DNA of 64,000 nt from Streptomyces sp. NBC_01262 (GTDB taxonomy: Bacteria > Actinomycetota > Actinomycetes > Streptomycetales > Streptomycetaceae), in assembly GCF_036226365.1 (NCBI RefSeq), contig NZ_CP108462.1:3576501-3640500 (forward strand). Reading direction: 5' to 3'. Below, piece by piece: positions 56,139 through 64,000 of the stretch (the stretch's first letter is position 1; every line of letters starts with the position of its first letter). Under the pieces are notes generated by a model, which did not search any database, was not told the DNA's origin, and saw nothing but the letters and a program-made list of their open reading frames with translations. The position numbers and the translations under genes are program-made.

Positions 56139-56735
56139 TCAGAACTCGCTCGTGTCGAGGTCGAACCCGAGAGGCTCGGGGAGGGTGATCGTCCCGGAAA
56201 AGGGAACCGCGTTCTTCTCGGTGTAGTGCTCGCCCTCGGGAGTGGCGTAAACGGTGACGATCCGCGTCTTACGGTCGATCAGGAGGTAGCAGGGGATTCC
56301 GGCGCGAGCGTAAGAGCGAAGCTTGGGCCCGTGATCATTGCGGGCGGTGGAGTACGAGGTCACCTCACCGACCAGCAGGACCGGATCCGGATGGTGGTAT
56401 TCGAGACCGTCGGCGAAGCTGCCCTTGGGGGCGATCACCAGATCGGGGATGACCCTGCCGGTGGGAGACGCGCCGGGGATCAACAGCCCGAGGTTGGTGT
56501 ACGTCCGAAGCCCTTTGTCCTTGCGGTTCAGCGTCACCTGTTCAGCGGCCTCGGACACGATCTCTTCATGCTCGCCGTTGGCGGGGGGCATAACGTGGAT
56601 CTCCCCTTCGATCAGTTCCACGCGCCACCCCTCAGGAACGGCCGCGCTCACCCTTTCGAAGGCGTCCTCAACCGATTCAGCCGTGGGGCCGTCGGCGGCT
56701 ACACGGGAATCACGCTCGGGGACTGTCAGTGCCAC
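56139..56735 (-). CDS. Uma2-family putative endonuclease
   Basis: 198 residues from a GTG with GGAGGT 5 nt upstream. Uma2/DUF820 restriction-endonuclease-like fold: VELIEGEIHVMPPANGEHEE, GRVIPDLVIAPKG (metal-binding Asp), VLLVGEVTSYSTARND (Glu) and KLRSYARAGIPCYLLIDRKT. C-terminus LGFDLDTSEF. Such genes are abundant in actinomycetes and cyanobacteria, with no settled function. A decayed relative sits at 8563-8948. The gene ends 16 nt from the convergent membrane-protein gene. Confidence 0.92.
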   Translation of the reverse strand: MALTVPERDSRVAADGPTAESVEDAFERVSAAVPEGWRVELIEGEIHVMPPANGEHEEIVSEAAEQVTLNRKDKGLRTYTNLGLLIPGASPTGRVIPDLVIAPKGSFADGLEYHHPDPVLLVGEVTSYSTARNDHGPKLRSYARAGIPCYLLIDRKTRIVTVYATPEGEHYTEKNAVPFSGTITLPEPLGFDLDTSEF

Positions 56736-56860
56736 GGCGGACCTCCTTCGTAGGGAGCGACAGTGCCAGGGTAGGCGACGGCCGGGAGCCGCACCGAGGG
56801 AACATCACTCGAACGAGCGTCCAGGAACGTTTCCGCACCCCAGGTGGGCCACCCGCCCGG

Positions 56861-57130
56861 CTACTCCTCGCGCCCGTCCTTGCCGGAGCCGGACGCCGGC
56901 GCGCCCGCCGCCGCCGGAGCCTGGGGCTCCTGCGGCGGGGTCTCCTCAAAGTCGATCTTCTTGAACTGCTTGGCCATGTTCTTCATGAGCCACCACAGGG
57001 CGAACCCGATGCAGGCGAAGATGACGAAGCCCAGGAGGCCGGGCGTCACTTTGTTCTCGTCCAGGTCCTTCACCGCGAGCGGGACGAGCTGGGCGGCGGC
57101 CGTGCCGAATGTCGAAGTCACGGGAGCCAT
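56861..57130 (-). CDS. Small single-helix membrane protein next to mca
   Basis: 89 residues starting 3 nt after the mca stop. One membrane helix (PGLLGFVIFACIGFALWWLM) with a periplasmic N-terminal part and a cytoplasmic tail rich in Pro/Ala/Gly. No function recognised. The tight linkage to mca is typical of streptomycetes and suggests co-expression. Confidence 0.82.
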   Translation of the reverse strand: MAPVTSTFGTAAAQLVPLAVKDLDENKVTPGLLGFVIFACIGFALWWLMKNMAKQFKKIDFEETPPQEPQAPAAAGAPASGSGKDGREE

Positions 57131-57133
57131 TGT

Positions 57134-58027
57134 CTACCCGGCCTCGCGGACGCCCGCAAAGAGGTCGTCCTCGGGGAGCGAGGTGTCGACGCGGGACTTC
57201 GCGAGTTCGTAGTCCTCGGTGGGCCAGACCTCCTTCTGGATGTCCATGGGGACGTGGAACCAGGCGCCGTCGGGGTCGATCTGGGTGGCGTGGGCGAGGA
57301 GCGCCTTGTCGCGGATCTCGAAGAAGTCGGCGCAGGGCACGTGGGTGGTGATCGAGCGCTCGGGGCGGTCCCAGGTCTTCCAGCGCTCCAGCCATTCTCC
57401 GTACGGGGACTCCAGGCCGCGCGAGAGGAGCGCCTCGTGGAGGGCGACGGTGCGCTGCCGGTTGAAGCCCTGGTTGTAGTAGAGCTTGAGCGGGGTCCAG
57501 GGCTCACCGGCCTCGGGGTACCGCTGGGGGTCGCCGGCTGCCTCGAAGGCGGCCATGGAGATGGTGTGGGTCATGATGTGGTCGGGGTGCGGGTAGCCGC
57601 CGTTCTCGTCGTACGTGGTGATCACGTGCGGCCGGAACTCGCGGATGAGCTTGACGAGGGTGCCCGCCGCCTCCTCCGCGTCCTGGAGGGCGAAGCAGCC
57701 CTCGGGGAGCGGGGGCAGGGGGTCGCCCTCGGGGAGGCCGGAGTCGACGTAGCCGAGCCAGGCCTGCTTCACACCGAGGATCTCGCGGGCGAGGTCCATC
57801 TCCCTGGCCCGGACCTCGTGGATGTGCTCCTCGATGTAGCTGTCGCCCTGGAGCTTGGGGTTGAGGACGGACCCGCGCTCACCGCCGGTGCAGGTGGCGA
57901 CCAGGACGTCCACCCCCTCGGACACGTACTTCGCCATGGTGGCCGCGCCCTTGCTCGACTCGTCGTCGGGGTGGGCGTGGACGGCCATCAGTCGCAGCTG
58001 CTCGGTCAAGGCTGGATCCTCTGTCAT
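57134..58027 (-). CDS. mca: Mycothiol S-conjugate amidase
   Basis: 297 residues. Zinc-dependent LmbE-like deacetylase fold with the metal motif VHAHPDDESSKGAA at residues 16-29, TCTGGERGS, and the second metal/His region YPHPDHIMTHTISMAAFE. Mca cleaves mycothiol S-conjugates of toxins and antibiotics to mercapturic acids for export, and separates from MshB by the GERGSVLNPKLQGD block. It leads a two-gene unit with the small membrane protein and is divergent from DUF4307. A hallmark of mycothiol-using actinomycetes. Confidence 0.94.
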   Translation of the reverse strand: MTEDPALTEQLRLMAVHAHPDDESSKGAATMAKYVSEGVDVLVATCTGGERGSVLNPKLQGDSYIEEHIHEVRAREMDLAREILGVKQAWLGYVDSGLPEGDPLPPLPEGCFALQDAEEAAGTLVKLIREFRPHVITTYDENGGYPHPDHIMTHTISMAAFEAAGDPQRYPEAGEPWTPLKLYYNQGFNRQRTVALHEALLSRGLESPYGEWLERWKTWDRPERSITTHVPCADFFEIRDKALLAHATQIDPDGAWFHVPMDIQKEVWPTEDYELAKSRVDTSLPEDDLFAGVREAG

Positions 58028-58106
58028 CGGTCGCGGACGCGGCTTCTATAGTGACCGAAACGAGGAGCTGTTTAATCCCGGAGCCCCTCCCAGGAGGATC
58101 ACCGAC

Positions 58107-58514
58107 ATGACCGCCGTGCGCGAAGAGCTCCCCGAGGGGCGCTACGGACGCGGCCGCGACGCCGACGCGCGGGCCGACCGCACGCTGAAGCGGGCCGGCG
58201 TCGTGCTCGGGGCGATCGCGGTGGTGCTGGTCGGCTGGTTCGGCTGGGCGAAGATCACCGGTACGCAGGTCAGCGGCGAGGTGATCAAGTTCCAGGTCGT
58301 CTCCGACGCGGCCGTGCAGGTCCATATCGAGGTCCTCAAGGACGCCGGGACCACCGCCGTGTGCACGCTGCGCTCGGTCTCCGAGGACGGCGACGAGGTC
58401 GGCCGCCGGGATGTGCGGCTGAGCGCGCACAAGAGCCAAATCGACACTGTGCTCACCATTCGCACAACAGCCCGGGCAACGAGCGCCGAACTGGTCGGCT
58501 GCCAGCCCGCCTGA
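58107..58514 (+). CDS. DUF4307 single-pass membrane protein
   Basis: 135 residues from the ATG at 58107, 8 nt after AGGAGG. N-terminal hydrophilic arm rich in Arg, one helix (AGVVLGAIAVVLVGWFGWAK), then an extracytoplasmic domain with CTLRSVSEDGDEVGRRDVRL. Conserved beside mca and greA in actinomycetes; function unknown. Confidence 0.88.
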   Translation: MTAVREELPEGRYGRGRDADARADRTLKRAGVVLGAIAVVLVGWFGWAKITGTQVSGEVIKFQVVSDAAVQVHIEVLKDAGTTAVCTLRSVSEDGDEVGRRDVRLSAHKSQIDTVLTIRTTARATSAELVGCQPA

Positions 58515-58651
58515 CGCTTCCGCGAGGTATCCCTCTCGCCCTTTGTGGGCGGAAATTGTTACGCTCGTGGTTTCGCCCATCCTCGAAGACGCAATCTTTG
58601 TGGGTAGGGCGTTCATTTGTAGGTAAGACCGAGTACCGACGAGGAGCACCT

Positions 58652-59149
58652 GTGACCCAGACCAGCGACAGCGTCACCTGGCTGACCCAGGCGGCGTACG
58701 ACCAGCTCAGGGCCGAGCTGGAACATCTGTCGGGTCCCGCACGCGCCGAGATCGTCGCCAAGATCGAGGAAGCCCGCCAGGAAGGCGATCTCAAGGAGAA
58801 CGCCGGATACCACGCGGCACGCGAGGACCAGGGCAAGCTGGAGCTCCGGGTCCGTCAGCTGACCCAGCTCCTGGAGCACGCCAAGGTGGGCGAGGCTCCC
58901 GCCGACAACGGCGTGGTCGCTCCCGGCACCGTCGTCACCATCGCCTTCGACGGCGACCCGGACGACACCCTGACCTTCCTGCTGGGCTCGCGCGAGTACG
59001 TGTCGGACGAACTGGACACCTACTCGCCGCAGTCCCCGCTCGGTTCGGGCGTCAACGGCAAGAAGGCGGGCGACAACGCGTTCTACGAGCTGCCCAACGG
59101 CAAGAAGGCCTCGGTGAAGATCCTCGCGGTCAAGCCGTACCAGGCCTGA
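58652..59149 (+). CDS. greA: Transcription elongation factor GreA
   Basis: 165 residues from the GTG at 58652 (GAGGAG upstream). N-terminal coiled coil that enters the RNA polymerase channel: LTQAAYDQLRAELEHLSG, then EARQEGDLKENAGYHAAR with the acidic tip (Asp-Leu-Lys-Glu). C-terminal domain has GSREYVSDELDTYSPQSPLG and FYELPNGKKASVKIL. Rescues backtracked polymerase by stimulating transcript cleavage. Length is normal. Confidence 0.97.
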   Translation: MTQTSDSVTWLTQAAYDQLRAELEHLSGPARAEIVAKIEEARQEGDLKENAGYHAAREDQGKLELRVRQLTQLLEHAKVGEAPADNGVVAPGTVVTIAFDGDPDDTLTFLLGSREYVSDELDTYSPQSPLGSGVNGKKAGDNAFYELPNGKKASVKILAVKPYQA

Positions 59150-59160
59150 GCCTGAGCCCT

Positions 59161-59204
59161 CGGTGCCCCCGGCCCCGTACATCTCGTACGGGCCGGGGGC
59201 ACCG
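59161..59204 (+). terminator. Long hairpin after greA
   Basis: Near-perfect stem of about 19 bp with one bulged C and an ATCTC loop, 11 nt past the greA stop. It could also serve the convergent ABC operon that ends at 59221. Confidence 0.8.
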
Positions 59205-59220
59205 TCGCGTCAGGACGTGG

Positions 59221-60069
59221 TCAGGAGGTCGCCGAGCGGTACTTGCGCACCGCCAGCGTCCGGAAGACCACGATGATCAGGACGGACCAGACCAGCGAGG
59301 CCCACACCGGGTGCTGCATCGGCCAGGCGCCGGAGGAGGAGACCCCCGGGTTGCCGAACAGCTCACGGCAGGCCTGCACGGTGGCACTGAACGGATTCCA
59401 GTCCGCGAGGTGCCGCAGCCAGGGCGTCATCTGGCTGGAGTCCACGAAGGCGTTCGACACGAACGTCAGCGGGAACAGCCAGATCAGCCCGCCCGAGGTG
59501 GCCGCCTCCGGGGTGCGGACCGACAGGCCGATGAGCGCGCCGATCCACGAGAAGGCGTAGCCGAGCAGAAGGAGCAGGGCGAAGCCGCCCAGTGCCTTCG
59601 GTATGCCCTCGTGCACCCGCCAGCCGACGATCAGGGCGACGACGGCGAGCACGAGCAGGGTCAGGGCGGTCTGTACGGAGTCGGCGAGCGTACGGCCGGT
59701 GAGGACCGCGCCGCGCGCCATGGGCAGGGAGCGGAAGCGGTCGACGAGGCCCTTGTGCATGTCGTCGGCGATGCCGGCCCCGGCGCCGGCCGTGGCGAAG
59801 GTGACGGTCTGGGCGAAGATGCCGGCCATCAGGAACTCGCGGTAGACGGCCGGGTCGGTGGTGCCGCCCACGTTCATCGATCCGCCGAAGACATAGCTGA
59901 AGAGCACCACGAACATGATCGGCTGGATCATCCCGAAGATGATCATCTCCGGGATCCGCATCATCCGGATCAGATTGCGCTTGGCCACCACGAGCGAGTC
60001 GCGTACGGACTGGCTTATCGGGTTGCGCGGCTGCGCCGCTGCGGGCCGGGTGGCGACGGTGGCCGTCAT
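59221..60069 (-). CDS. ABC-2 type transporter permease (DrrB-like)
   Basis: 282 residues from the ATG at 60067-60069, overlapping the ATPase stop (ATGA). ABC2 membrane family: PIMFVVLFSYVFGGSMNVGG, DDMHKGLVDRFRSLPMARGA, SFVSNAFVD-type segment (FPLTFVSNAFVDSSQMTPWL) and six helices. DrrB relatives export anthracyclines or lipids; here no antibiotic gene is adjacent, so the substrate is unknown. Confidence 0.93.
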   Translation of the reverse strand: MTATVATRPAAAQPRNPISQSVRDSLVVAKRNLIRMMRIPEMIIFGMIQPIMFVVLFSYVFGGSMNVGGTTDPAVYREFLMAGIFAQTVTFATAGAGAGIADDMHKGLVDRFRSLPMARGAVLTGRTLADSVQTALTLLVLAVVALIVGWRVHEGIPKALGGFALLLLLGYAFSWIGALIGLSVRTPEAATSGGLIWLFPLTFVSNAFVDSSQMTPWLRHLADWNPFSATVQACRELFGNPGVSSSGAWPMQHPVWASLVWSVLIIVVFRTLAVRKYRSATS

Positions 60070-61028
60070 TCGCTCTCCTCCTCCTTGAGCTCCGCGGCGT
60101 GCCCCGTGAGCGAGATGAACACGTCGTCCAGGGTCGGGCGGCGCAGCCCGATGTCGTCGATCTCGATGCCGCGGGTGTCCAGTTCCCGGATGACCTCGGC
60201 GAGCAGCTTCGCCCCGCCGGTCACCGGCACCGTGATCTGGCGCGTGTGGTCCTGGACCTTCAGCTCGCCCTTGCCGAAGCCCCGCAGCACCTCGGCCGCG
60301 GGCGCCAGGTCCTCGCGCTCGTGCACGACCACCTCGACGCGCTCGCCGCCCGTCTGGGCCTTGAGCTGGTCCGAGGTGCCGCGCGCGATGACCTTGCCGT
60401 GGTCGATGACGCAGATGTCGTGCGCGAGGCGGTCCGCCTCCTCCAGGTACTGCGTGGTGAGCAGCAGCGTCGTGCCGCCCGCCACCAGGTCCTGGATCAC
60501 GTCCCACAGCGCCATCCGGTTGCGGGGGTCCAGGCCGGTCGTCGGCTCGTCCATGAACATCACCGGCGGCCGCACCACCAGTGCCGCCGCCAGGTCCAGC
60601 CGGCGGCGCATACCGCCGGAGTACGTCTTCGCGGTGCGGTCGGCCGCCTCGGCGAGGTTGAACTGCTCCAGCAGCTCGCCCGCCCTGGCCTTCGCCGCCT
60701 TTCCGCTCATCTGGTAGAGCTGCCCGACCATCTGCAGGTTCTCCCGGCCGGTCAGATACTCGTCCACCGCCGCGAACTGGCCCGACAGGCCTATCTGGCG
60801 GCGTACCTCGTTCGGGTGCCTCAGCACGTCGATCCCGGCCACGACCGCCTTGCCGCTGTCCGGCTTGAGCAGCGTCGTCAGGACGCGCACCGCCGTGGTC
60901 TTGCCCGCGCCGTTCGGACCCAGCAGCCCGAGCACCGTGCCCTCGGGCACGTCCAGGTCCACTCCGTCCAGCGCGCGTACGTCTCCGAAGGTCTTCACGA
61001 GGCCTTCGGCATAGATGGCGCCCGTCAT
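60066..61028 (-). CDS. ABC transporter ATPase (DrrA-like)
   Basis: 320 residues. Walker A GLLGPNGAGKTTAVRVLTTL, Q-loop, signature YSGGMRRRLDLAAALVVRPP, Walker B VMFMDEPTTGLD and H-loop LLLTTQYLEEADRLA are intact. The C-terminal extension ending LDDVFISLTGH is typical of the DrrA/CcmA group. Pairs with the downstream permease in a two-gene export system. Upstream lies the REP-like pair at 61195-61311. Confidence 0.95.
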   Translation of the reverse strand: MTGAIYAEGLVKTFGDVRALDGVDLDVPEGTVLGLLGPNGAGKTTAVRVLTTLLKPDSGKAVVAGIDVLRHPNEVRRQIGLSGQFAAVDEYLTGRENLQMVGQLYQMSGKAAKARAGELLEQFNLAEAADRTAKTYSGGMRRRLDLAAALVVRPPVMFMDEPTTGLDPRNRMALWDVIQDLVAGGTTLLLTTQYLEEADRLAHDICVIDHGKVIARGTSDQLKAQTGGERVEVVVHEREDLAPAAEVLRGFGKGELKVQDHTRQITVPVTGGAKLLAEVIRELDTRGIEIDDIGLRRPTLDDVFISLTGHAAELKEEESE

Positions 61029-61194
61029 CCCGTCTCTCCTGTCCAGGGTTTACCTCAGCGCGAGCGAGCATCCCAGACGCGATATATCGCGTCAACCCAT
61101 TTTCCCGCGACTCAGGCATTCCCCTCCACGGTGCCATGGGCCACTGACAGTGGGCCGCGACCAGCGACCAACGACCAGTGCTGTGACCGCAAAC

Positions 61195-61311
61195 GCTCGC
61201 CGGGTTGCGCAGCCCGCCGACTGCGCTTGTCCTCAATCGCCGGACGGGCTGAATTCCAGCCCGTCCGGCGATTGAGGACGGAACCGCGAGCCGGGCAGGC
61301 CCGGCGAACCA
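61195..61311. repeat. Head-to-head pair of REP-like elements
   Basis: Copy B (61195-61256, reverse of copy A at 39950) and copy C (61252-61311) meet at a shared GAATTCC centre. The junction makes a 22-bp perfect inverted repeat (61229-61250 with 61258-61279), a strong terminator-like hairpin downstream of the threonine ammonia-lyase gene. The rest of the 61029-61332 gap holds no gene. Confidence 0.85.
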
Positions 61312-61332
61312 CTCCGGTCACCGCGCCAGCGG

Positions 61333-62562
61333 CTAGCGCACCGCGTAGCCCGCCGCCCGCAGCGCCACCGCCACCGCCTCGCAGTGCTCGGGACCCTTCG
61401 TCTCCAGTTGGAGGTCGACCTCGACCTCCGTGAGCCCCAGCCGGGGATCGGTGCGCACGTGGCCGACGTCGAGCACGTTCGCGTCGTTCGCCGACAGCAC
61501 CTCCAGCAGGGCGGCCAGCGCGCCCGGGCGGTCGGTCAGCCGTATCCGCAGCGACAGGTAGCGCCCGGCGGCGGCCATGCCGTGGCGCAGGATGCGCTGC
61601 ATCAGCAGGGGATCCACGTTGCCACCGGACAGAACGGCGACGACGGGCCCCTCGAAGGCGCCGGGGTCGGCCAGGAGCGCGGCGACGGGGCTGGCCCCGG
61701 CGGGCTCGACGACCTGCTTGGCGCGCTCCAGGCAGAGCAGGAGCGCACTGGAGAGGTCGTCCTCGGAGACGGTGCGGACCTCGTCGACGAGGTCGCGGAT
61801 GACGGCGAAGGGGACATCGCCGGGCCGTCCGACCTTGATGCCGTCGGCCATCGTGGCGACGGTGTCGAGCTGTACGCACCGCCCGGCGGCCAGCGAGGGC
61901 GGGTACGCGGCCGCGCCGGCCGCCTGGACGCCGACCACGCGCACATCGGGCCGCAGGGTCTTGACGGCGATCGCGACCCCCGCCGCGAGGCCGCCGCCGC
62001 CGATGCCGACGACGATCGTGCGCACCTCGGGGCACTGCTCCAGGATCTCCAGGCCGACCGTGCCCTGCCCGGCGATGACGTCGGGGTGGTCGAAGGGGTG
62101 GATGAAGACCGCGCCCGTCCGGTCCGCATGCGCCTGCGCCGCGTGCAGCGACTCGTCCACGACCTGGCCCTGGAGCCGCACTTCGGCCCCGTACTCCCGG
62201 GTCGCCGCGATCTTCGGCAGCGGCGCGCCCACCGGCATGTAGACGGTCGAGCGCACCCCGAGCAGCGAGGCGGCCAGCGCGACGCCCTGCGCGTGGTTGC
62301 CGGCGCTGGCGGCCACGACACCGGCCGCGCGCTCCTCAGGGCTCAGCCCGGCGATGCGCACGTAGGCCCCACGGATCTTGAAGGAACCCGTGCGCTGCAG
62401 GTTCTCGCACTTGAGGTGAACCGGGGAGCCGACCAGAGCGGAGAGGTGGCGGCTGCCTTCCATGGGCGTCATGCGCGCGACGCCGGAGAGCATCTTGTGG
62501 GCGCCACGGATGTCGTCGAGCGTGATCGCGTGTGCCGCGGGGCCATGCGCAGGGCTTTGCAT
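61333..62562 (-). CDS. Threonine ammonia-lyase (with ACT domain)
   Basis: 409 residues from the ATG at 62560-62562. PLP fold-type II: HLKCENLQRTGSFKIRGAYV with the PLP lysine in GSFKIRGA, SAGNHAQGVALAASLLGVRS, the Gly-rich VVGIGGGGLAAGVAIAVKTL. The C-terminal 85 residues are an ACT domain (LSLRIRLTDRPGALAALLEV). Deaminates threonine to 2-oxobutanoate. Whether it serves isoleucine synthesis or catabolism cannot be told; its single ACT-like tail and 409-residue length match the shorter catabolic/actinobacterial form. Divergent from the MarR gene. Confidence 0.93.
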   Translation of the reverse strand: MQSPAHGPAAHAITLDDIRGAHKMLSGVARMTPMEGSRHLSALVGSPVHLKCENLQRTGSFKIRGAYVRIAGLSPEERAAGVVAASAGNHAQGVALAASLLGVRSTVYMPVGAPLPKIAATREYGAEVRLQGQVVDESLHAAQAHADRTGAVFIHPFDHPDVIAGQGTVGLEILEQCPEVRTIVVGIGGGGLAAGVAIAVKTLRPDVRVVGVQAAGAAAYPPSLAAGRCVQLDTVATMADGIKVGRPGDVPFAVIRDLVDEVRTVSEDDLSSALLLCLERAKQVVEPAGASPVAALLADPGAFEGPVVAVLSGGNVDPLLMQRILRHGMAAAGRYLSLRIRLTDRPGALAALLEVLSANDANVLDVGHVRTDPRLGLTEVEVDLQLETKGPEHCEAVAVALRAAGYAVR

Positions 62563-62769
62563 GGGGCCCAGTGTTGCAGCCCGGCCGCATTGGCCTGAAA
62601 CGTGCGCAGTCGTCGCGCTAGTACGCCCCAGCCGCACCGCATGATCCGCGCGTGCGCGCGGCACCGTACCCGCTCCGACCTTCTTTTCCGCGGCGGGGTC
62701 CGGGCCGCATCTCCTCCGCGTACTCTTCTCCCAACCTTCGCAGGACCGACAGAACGCGAGCTTCCGGCC

Positions 62770-63261
62770 ATGCCCATTCCATCGGAGACAACGACCGACC
62801 TCCTCGAGCGCCTGCAGCACCAGGTCGCGCTCTTCGCCCGGCGCGCGGAGCAGACCCGCCTGGGTGGGGTGGGCAAGGCCCGCAACTCCATGGACCGGGC
62901 CGCCTACCTGCTGCTCAACCGCCTCGACCTCGAAGGCCCGATGGGTGTCAAGGCACTCGCCGAAGGCATGGGAATCGACTCCTCCACCGTCACCCGCCAG
63001 GTCGCCCCGCTGGTCGACTCGGGCCTGGTCAAGCGCACCTCGCACCCCGAGGACGGGCGCGCGGTCGTCCTCGCGCTCTCCCCGCGCGGACGTTCACGTC
63101 TTGACGAGGTACGGGCCTCCCGGCAGCAACTCATGGCCGTCGTCACGGAGGGCTGGAGTGAGGCGGAGCGCGAGACGTTCTGCGAGCTCCTGGGCCGCTT
63201 CAACATCGCTCTTTCCGACTACCACTCGTCGGTCACCCAGCCTGACGAGCAGCCTTCCTAG
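62770..63261 (+). CDS. MarR-family transcriptional regulator
   Basis: 163 residues from the ATG at 62770. Winged helix: RAAYLLLNRLDLEGPMGVKA, LAEGMGIDSSTVTRQVAPLV (recognition helix) and the wing RTSHPEDGRAVVLALSPRGR. C-terminal helix for dimerisation. Divergent from the threonine ammonia-lyase gene with about 207 nt between, so it may control that gene, itself or both. Confidence 0.93.
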   Translation: MPIPSETTTDLLERLQHQVALFARRAEQTRLGGVGKARNSMDRAAYLLLNRLDLEGPMGVKALAEGMGIDSSTVTRQVAPLVDSGLVKRTSHPEDGRAVVLALSPRGRSRLDEVRASRQQLMAVVTEGWSEAERETFCELLGRFNIALSDYHSSVTQPDEQPS

Positions 63262-63317
63262 CGGCCCTCCCGGCAGCCCCCTTGACCTGAGGCATCGCGC
63301 TGCCGTCCCATGGCGCT

Positions 63318-63788
63318 GTGGGACAGCGCCGGGCGGCGGCCGAACGCCTGCGCAGCGCCGAGTTCGCCGCCTTCGCGGCCGGCGCGGCCGGGCGGCTCCT
63401 GCATGCCGCCACCCTCCTCACCGGCGACCCGGCCGCCGCCGACGCCCTGCTCTGCGCGGCGCTGTCGCGCACCTACGCCGACTGGTACCGCATGCGCGGC
63501 GAGGACCCCTACGCCTACACGCGCGCCGACCTCGTACGCCGCTACGCGCACCGCCCCTGGTGGCACCGCCCCGGCGACGGGGTGCTGGCCCGGCTCACCC
63601 CGCAGGAGCGGCTGGTGGTCGTCCTGCGGCTCTTCGAGGGCGTCGCCGAGGAGCAGACCGCCGCTCAGCTCGGTCTGCCCGCGGACCGCGTACGGGCCAT
63701 CTGCCTGCGGGCGACCACCACGCTGCGCAGCCGTCCGACAGCGGGCGGTGGAGTACTGGCACCTCCCGGGCAGCCGCAGGCACGTTGA
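63318..63788 (+). CDS. Sigma-70-like protein (SigE/ECF type), short
   Basis: 156 residues from a GTG. Residues about 15-60 (AEFAAFAAGAAGRLLHAATL then CAALSRTYADWYRM) resemble a reduced region 2, and residues about 90-140 (RLTPQERLVVVLRLFEGVAE, QLGLPADRVRAICLRATTTL) are a region 4-type HTH. The -10 recognition part of region 2 is weak. It may be a divergent ECF sigma factor or an HTH regulator derived from one. It follows the MarR gene by 56 nt on the same strand. Confidence 0.7.
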   Translation: MGQRRAAAERLRSAEFAAFAAGAAGRLLHAATLLTGDPAAADALLCAALSRTYADWYRMRGEDPYAYTRADLVRRYAHRPWWHRPGDGVLARLTPQERLVVVLRLFEGVAEEQTAAQLGLPADRVRAICLRATTTLRSRPTAGGGVLAPPGQPQAR

Positions 63789-63846
63789 TCATCCGGCCTC
63801 CTCCAAAACGTGTCGATTACGTTTCCACAAAGTGAAACCGAAACCC

Positions 63847-63880
63847 TTGACGCCCGACTGGACATACGGCTGTTATTACT
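63847..63880 (+). promoter_or_regulatory. Possible promoter of the gene at the right edge
   Basis: TTGACG (63847-63852) and, 18 nt on, TGTTATTACT (63871-63880), in an AT-enriched stretch. About 90 nt before the ATG at 63970. Confidence 0.4.
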
Positions 63881-63969
63881 CCCACGCCTGTTCGGTTGCG
63901 TTGGTTTCTGAGTGGTTCGGTGTCCCCCGAAGACTCTTGCCGCACGGGCACACACGTCAGGAGTACGGA

Positions 63970-64000
63970 ATGCGCCCCTCACCCTCTCCCCTCCACCTCC
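63970..64000 (+). CDS. Start of an unidentified gene, cut by the window edge
   Basis: ATG at 63970 with GGAG 6 nt upstream; ten codons are visible (RPSPSPLHL after Met). Too short to assign. The promoter-like sequence and long leader before it support a real gene start. Confidence 0.45.
   Translation, partial: MRPSPSPLHL

Noticed and set aside
59221..61028. Antibiotic biosynthesis cluster around the DrrAB-like exporter
   Set aside because: No biosynthetic genes nearby; neighbours are greA and threonine ammonia-lyase.

Overview
The window is chromosomal DNA of a high-GC actinomycete, almost certainly a Streptomyces. The evidence is the extreme third-position GC bias, frequent GTG and TTG starts, 4-nt ATGA/GTGA stop-start overlaps, a mycothiol conjugate amidase, GTP-dependent PEPCK, a WhiJ-like XRE/DUF397 pair, a streptomycete-type Tad pilus locus and a DasR-type operator in front of a chitinase. 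All assignments come from reading motifs and context in the sequence; no database search was run.

Layout. 1-7.4 kb is core material: an AI-2E transporter (cut by the window edge), a secreted lytic transglycosylase, PIN-PhoH and undecaprenyl diphosphate synthase on the minus strand, then an aldo/keto reductase, a prepilin peptidase, DUF192 and DUF3592 proteins. 7.4-12.03 kb looks like an accessory patch: a methyltransferase, a decayed Uma2 gene, an AbiEi/DUF559 protein, a WhiJ-like regulator with DUF397 partner and a HATPase protein, and a VapC remnant. 12.05-21.2 kb is a minus-strand Tad (tight adherence/Flp) locus: unknown zinc-ribbon protein, CpaB, a CpaE ATPase fused to a TadE-like pseudopilin domain, TadE, TadA, TadB, TadC, Flp pilin, a TadG-like protein, a lipoprotein and an OmpA-domain protein. 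The prepilin peptidase 6 kb away is the likely Flp processing enzyme.

21.4-32.1 kb is a polymer and amino-sugar/D-amino-acid locus: GH18 chitinase, sugar ABC transporter (binding protein and two permeases, no ATPase), GH20 hexosaminidase, RidA, an IclR regulator, a D-amino acid deaminase and an N-acyl-D-amino-acid deacylase. Shared operator-like sequences suggest the IclR protein controls both flanking operons. 32.2-43.3 kb is mixed: aminotransferase, PEPCK, hemolysin III/TrhA, an MFS efflux pump with TetR, a ClC-type channel, DUF2252 and DUF7144-like proteins.

43.4-50.2 kb is a divergent surface-glycan cluster: a secreted copper-radical oxidase with all expected active-site residues, a GT39-like membrane glycosyltransferase, a processive GT2 synthase and a GT2-GtrA fusion. 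50.2-56.7 kb holds a thioredoxin-fold/DUF255 protein, a membrane-linked STAND ATPase with TPRs, a DUF6518-like membrane protein and an intact Uma2 protein. 56.9-64 kb is core again: mca, DUF4307, greA, a DrrAB-like ABC exporter, threonine ammonia-lyase, a MarR regulator and a sigma-like protein. No tRNA, rRNA, insertion sequence or CRISPR array was recognised.
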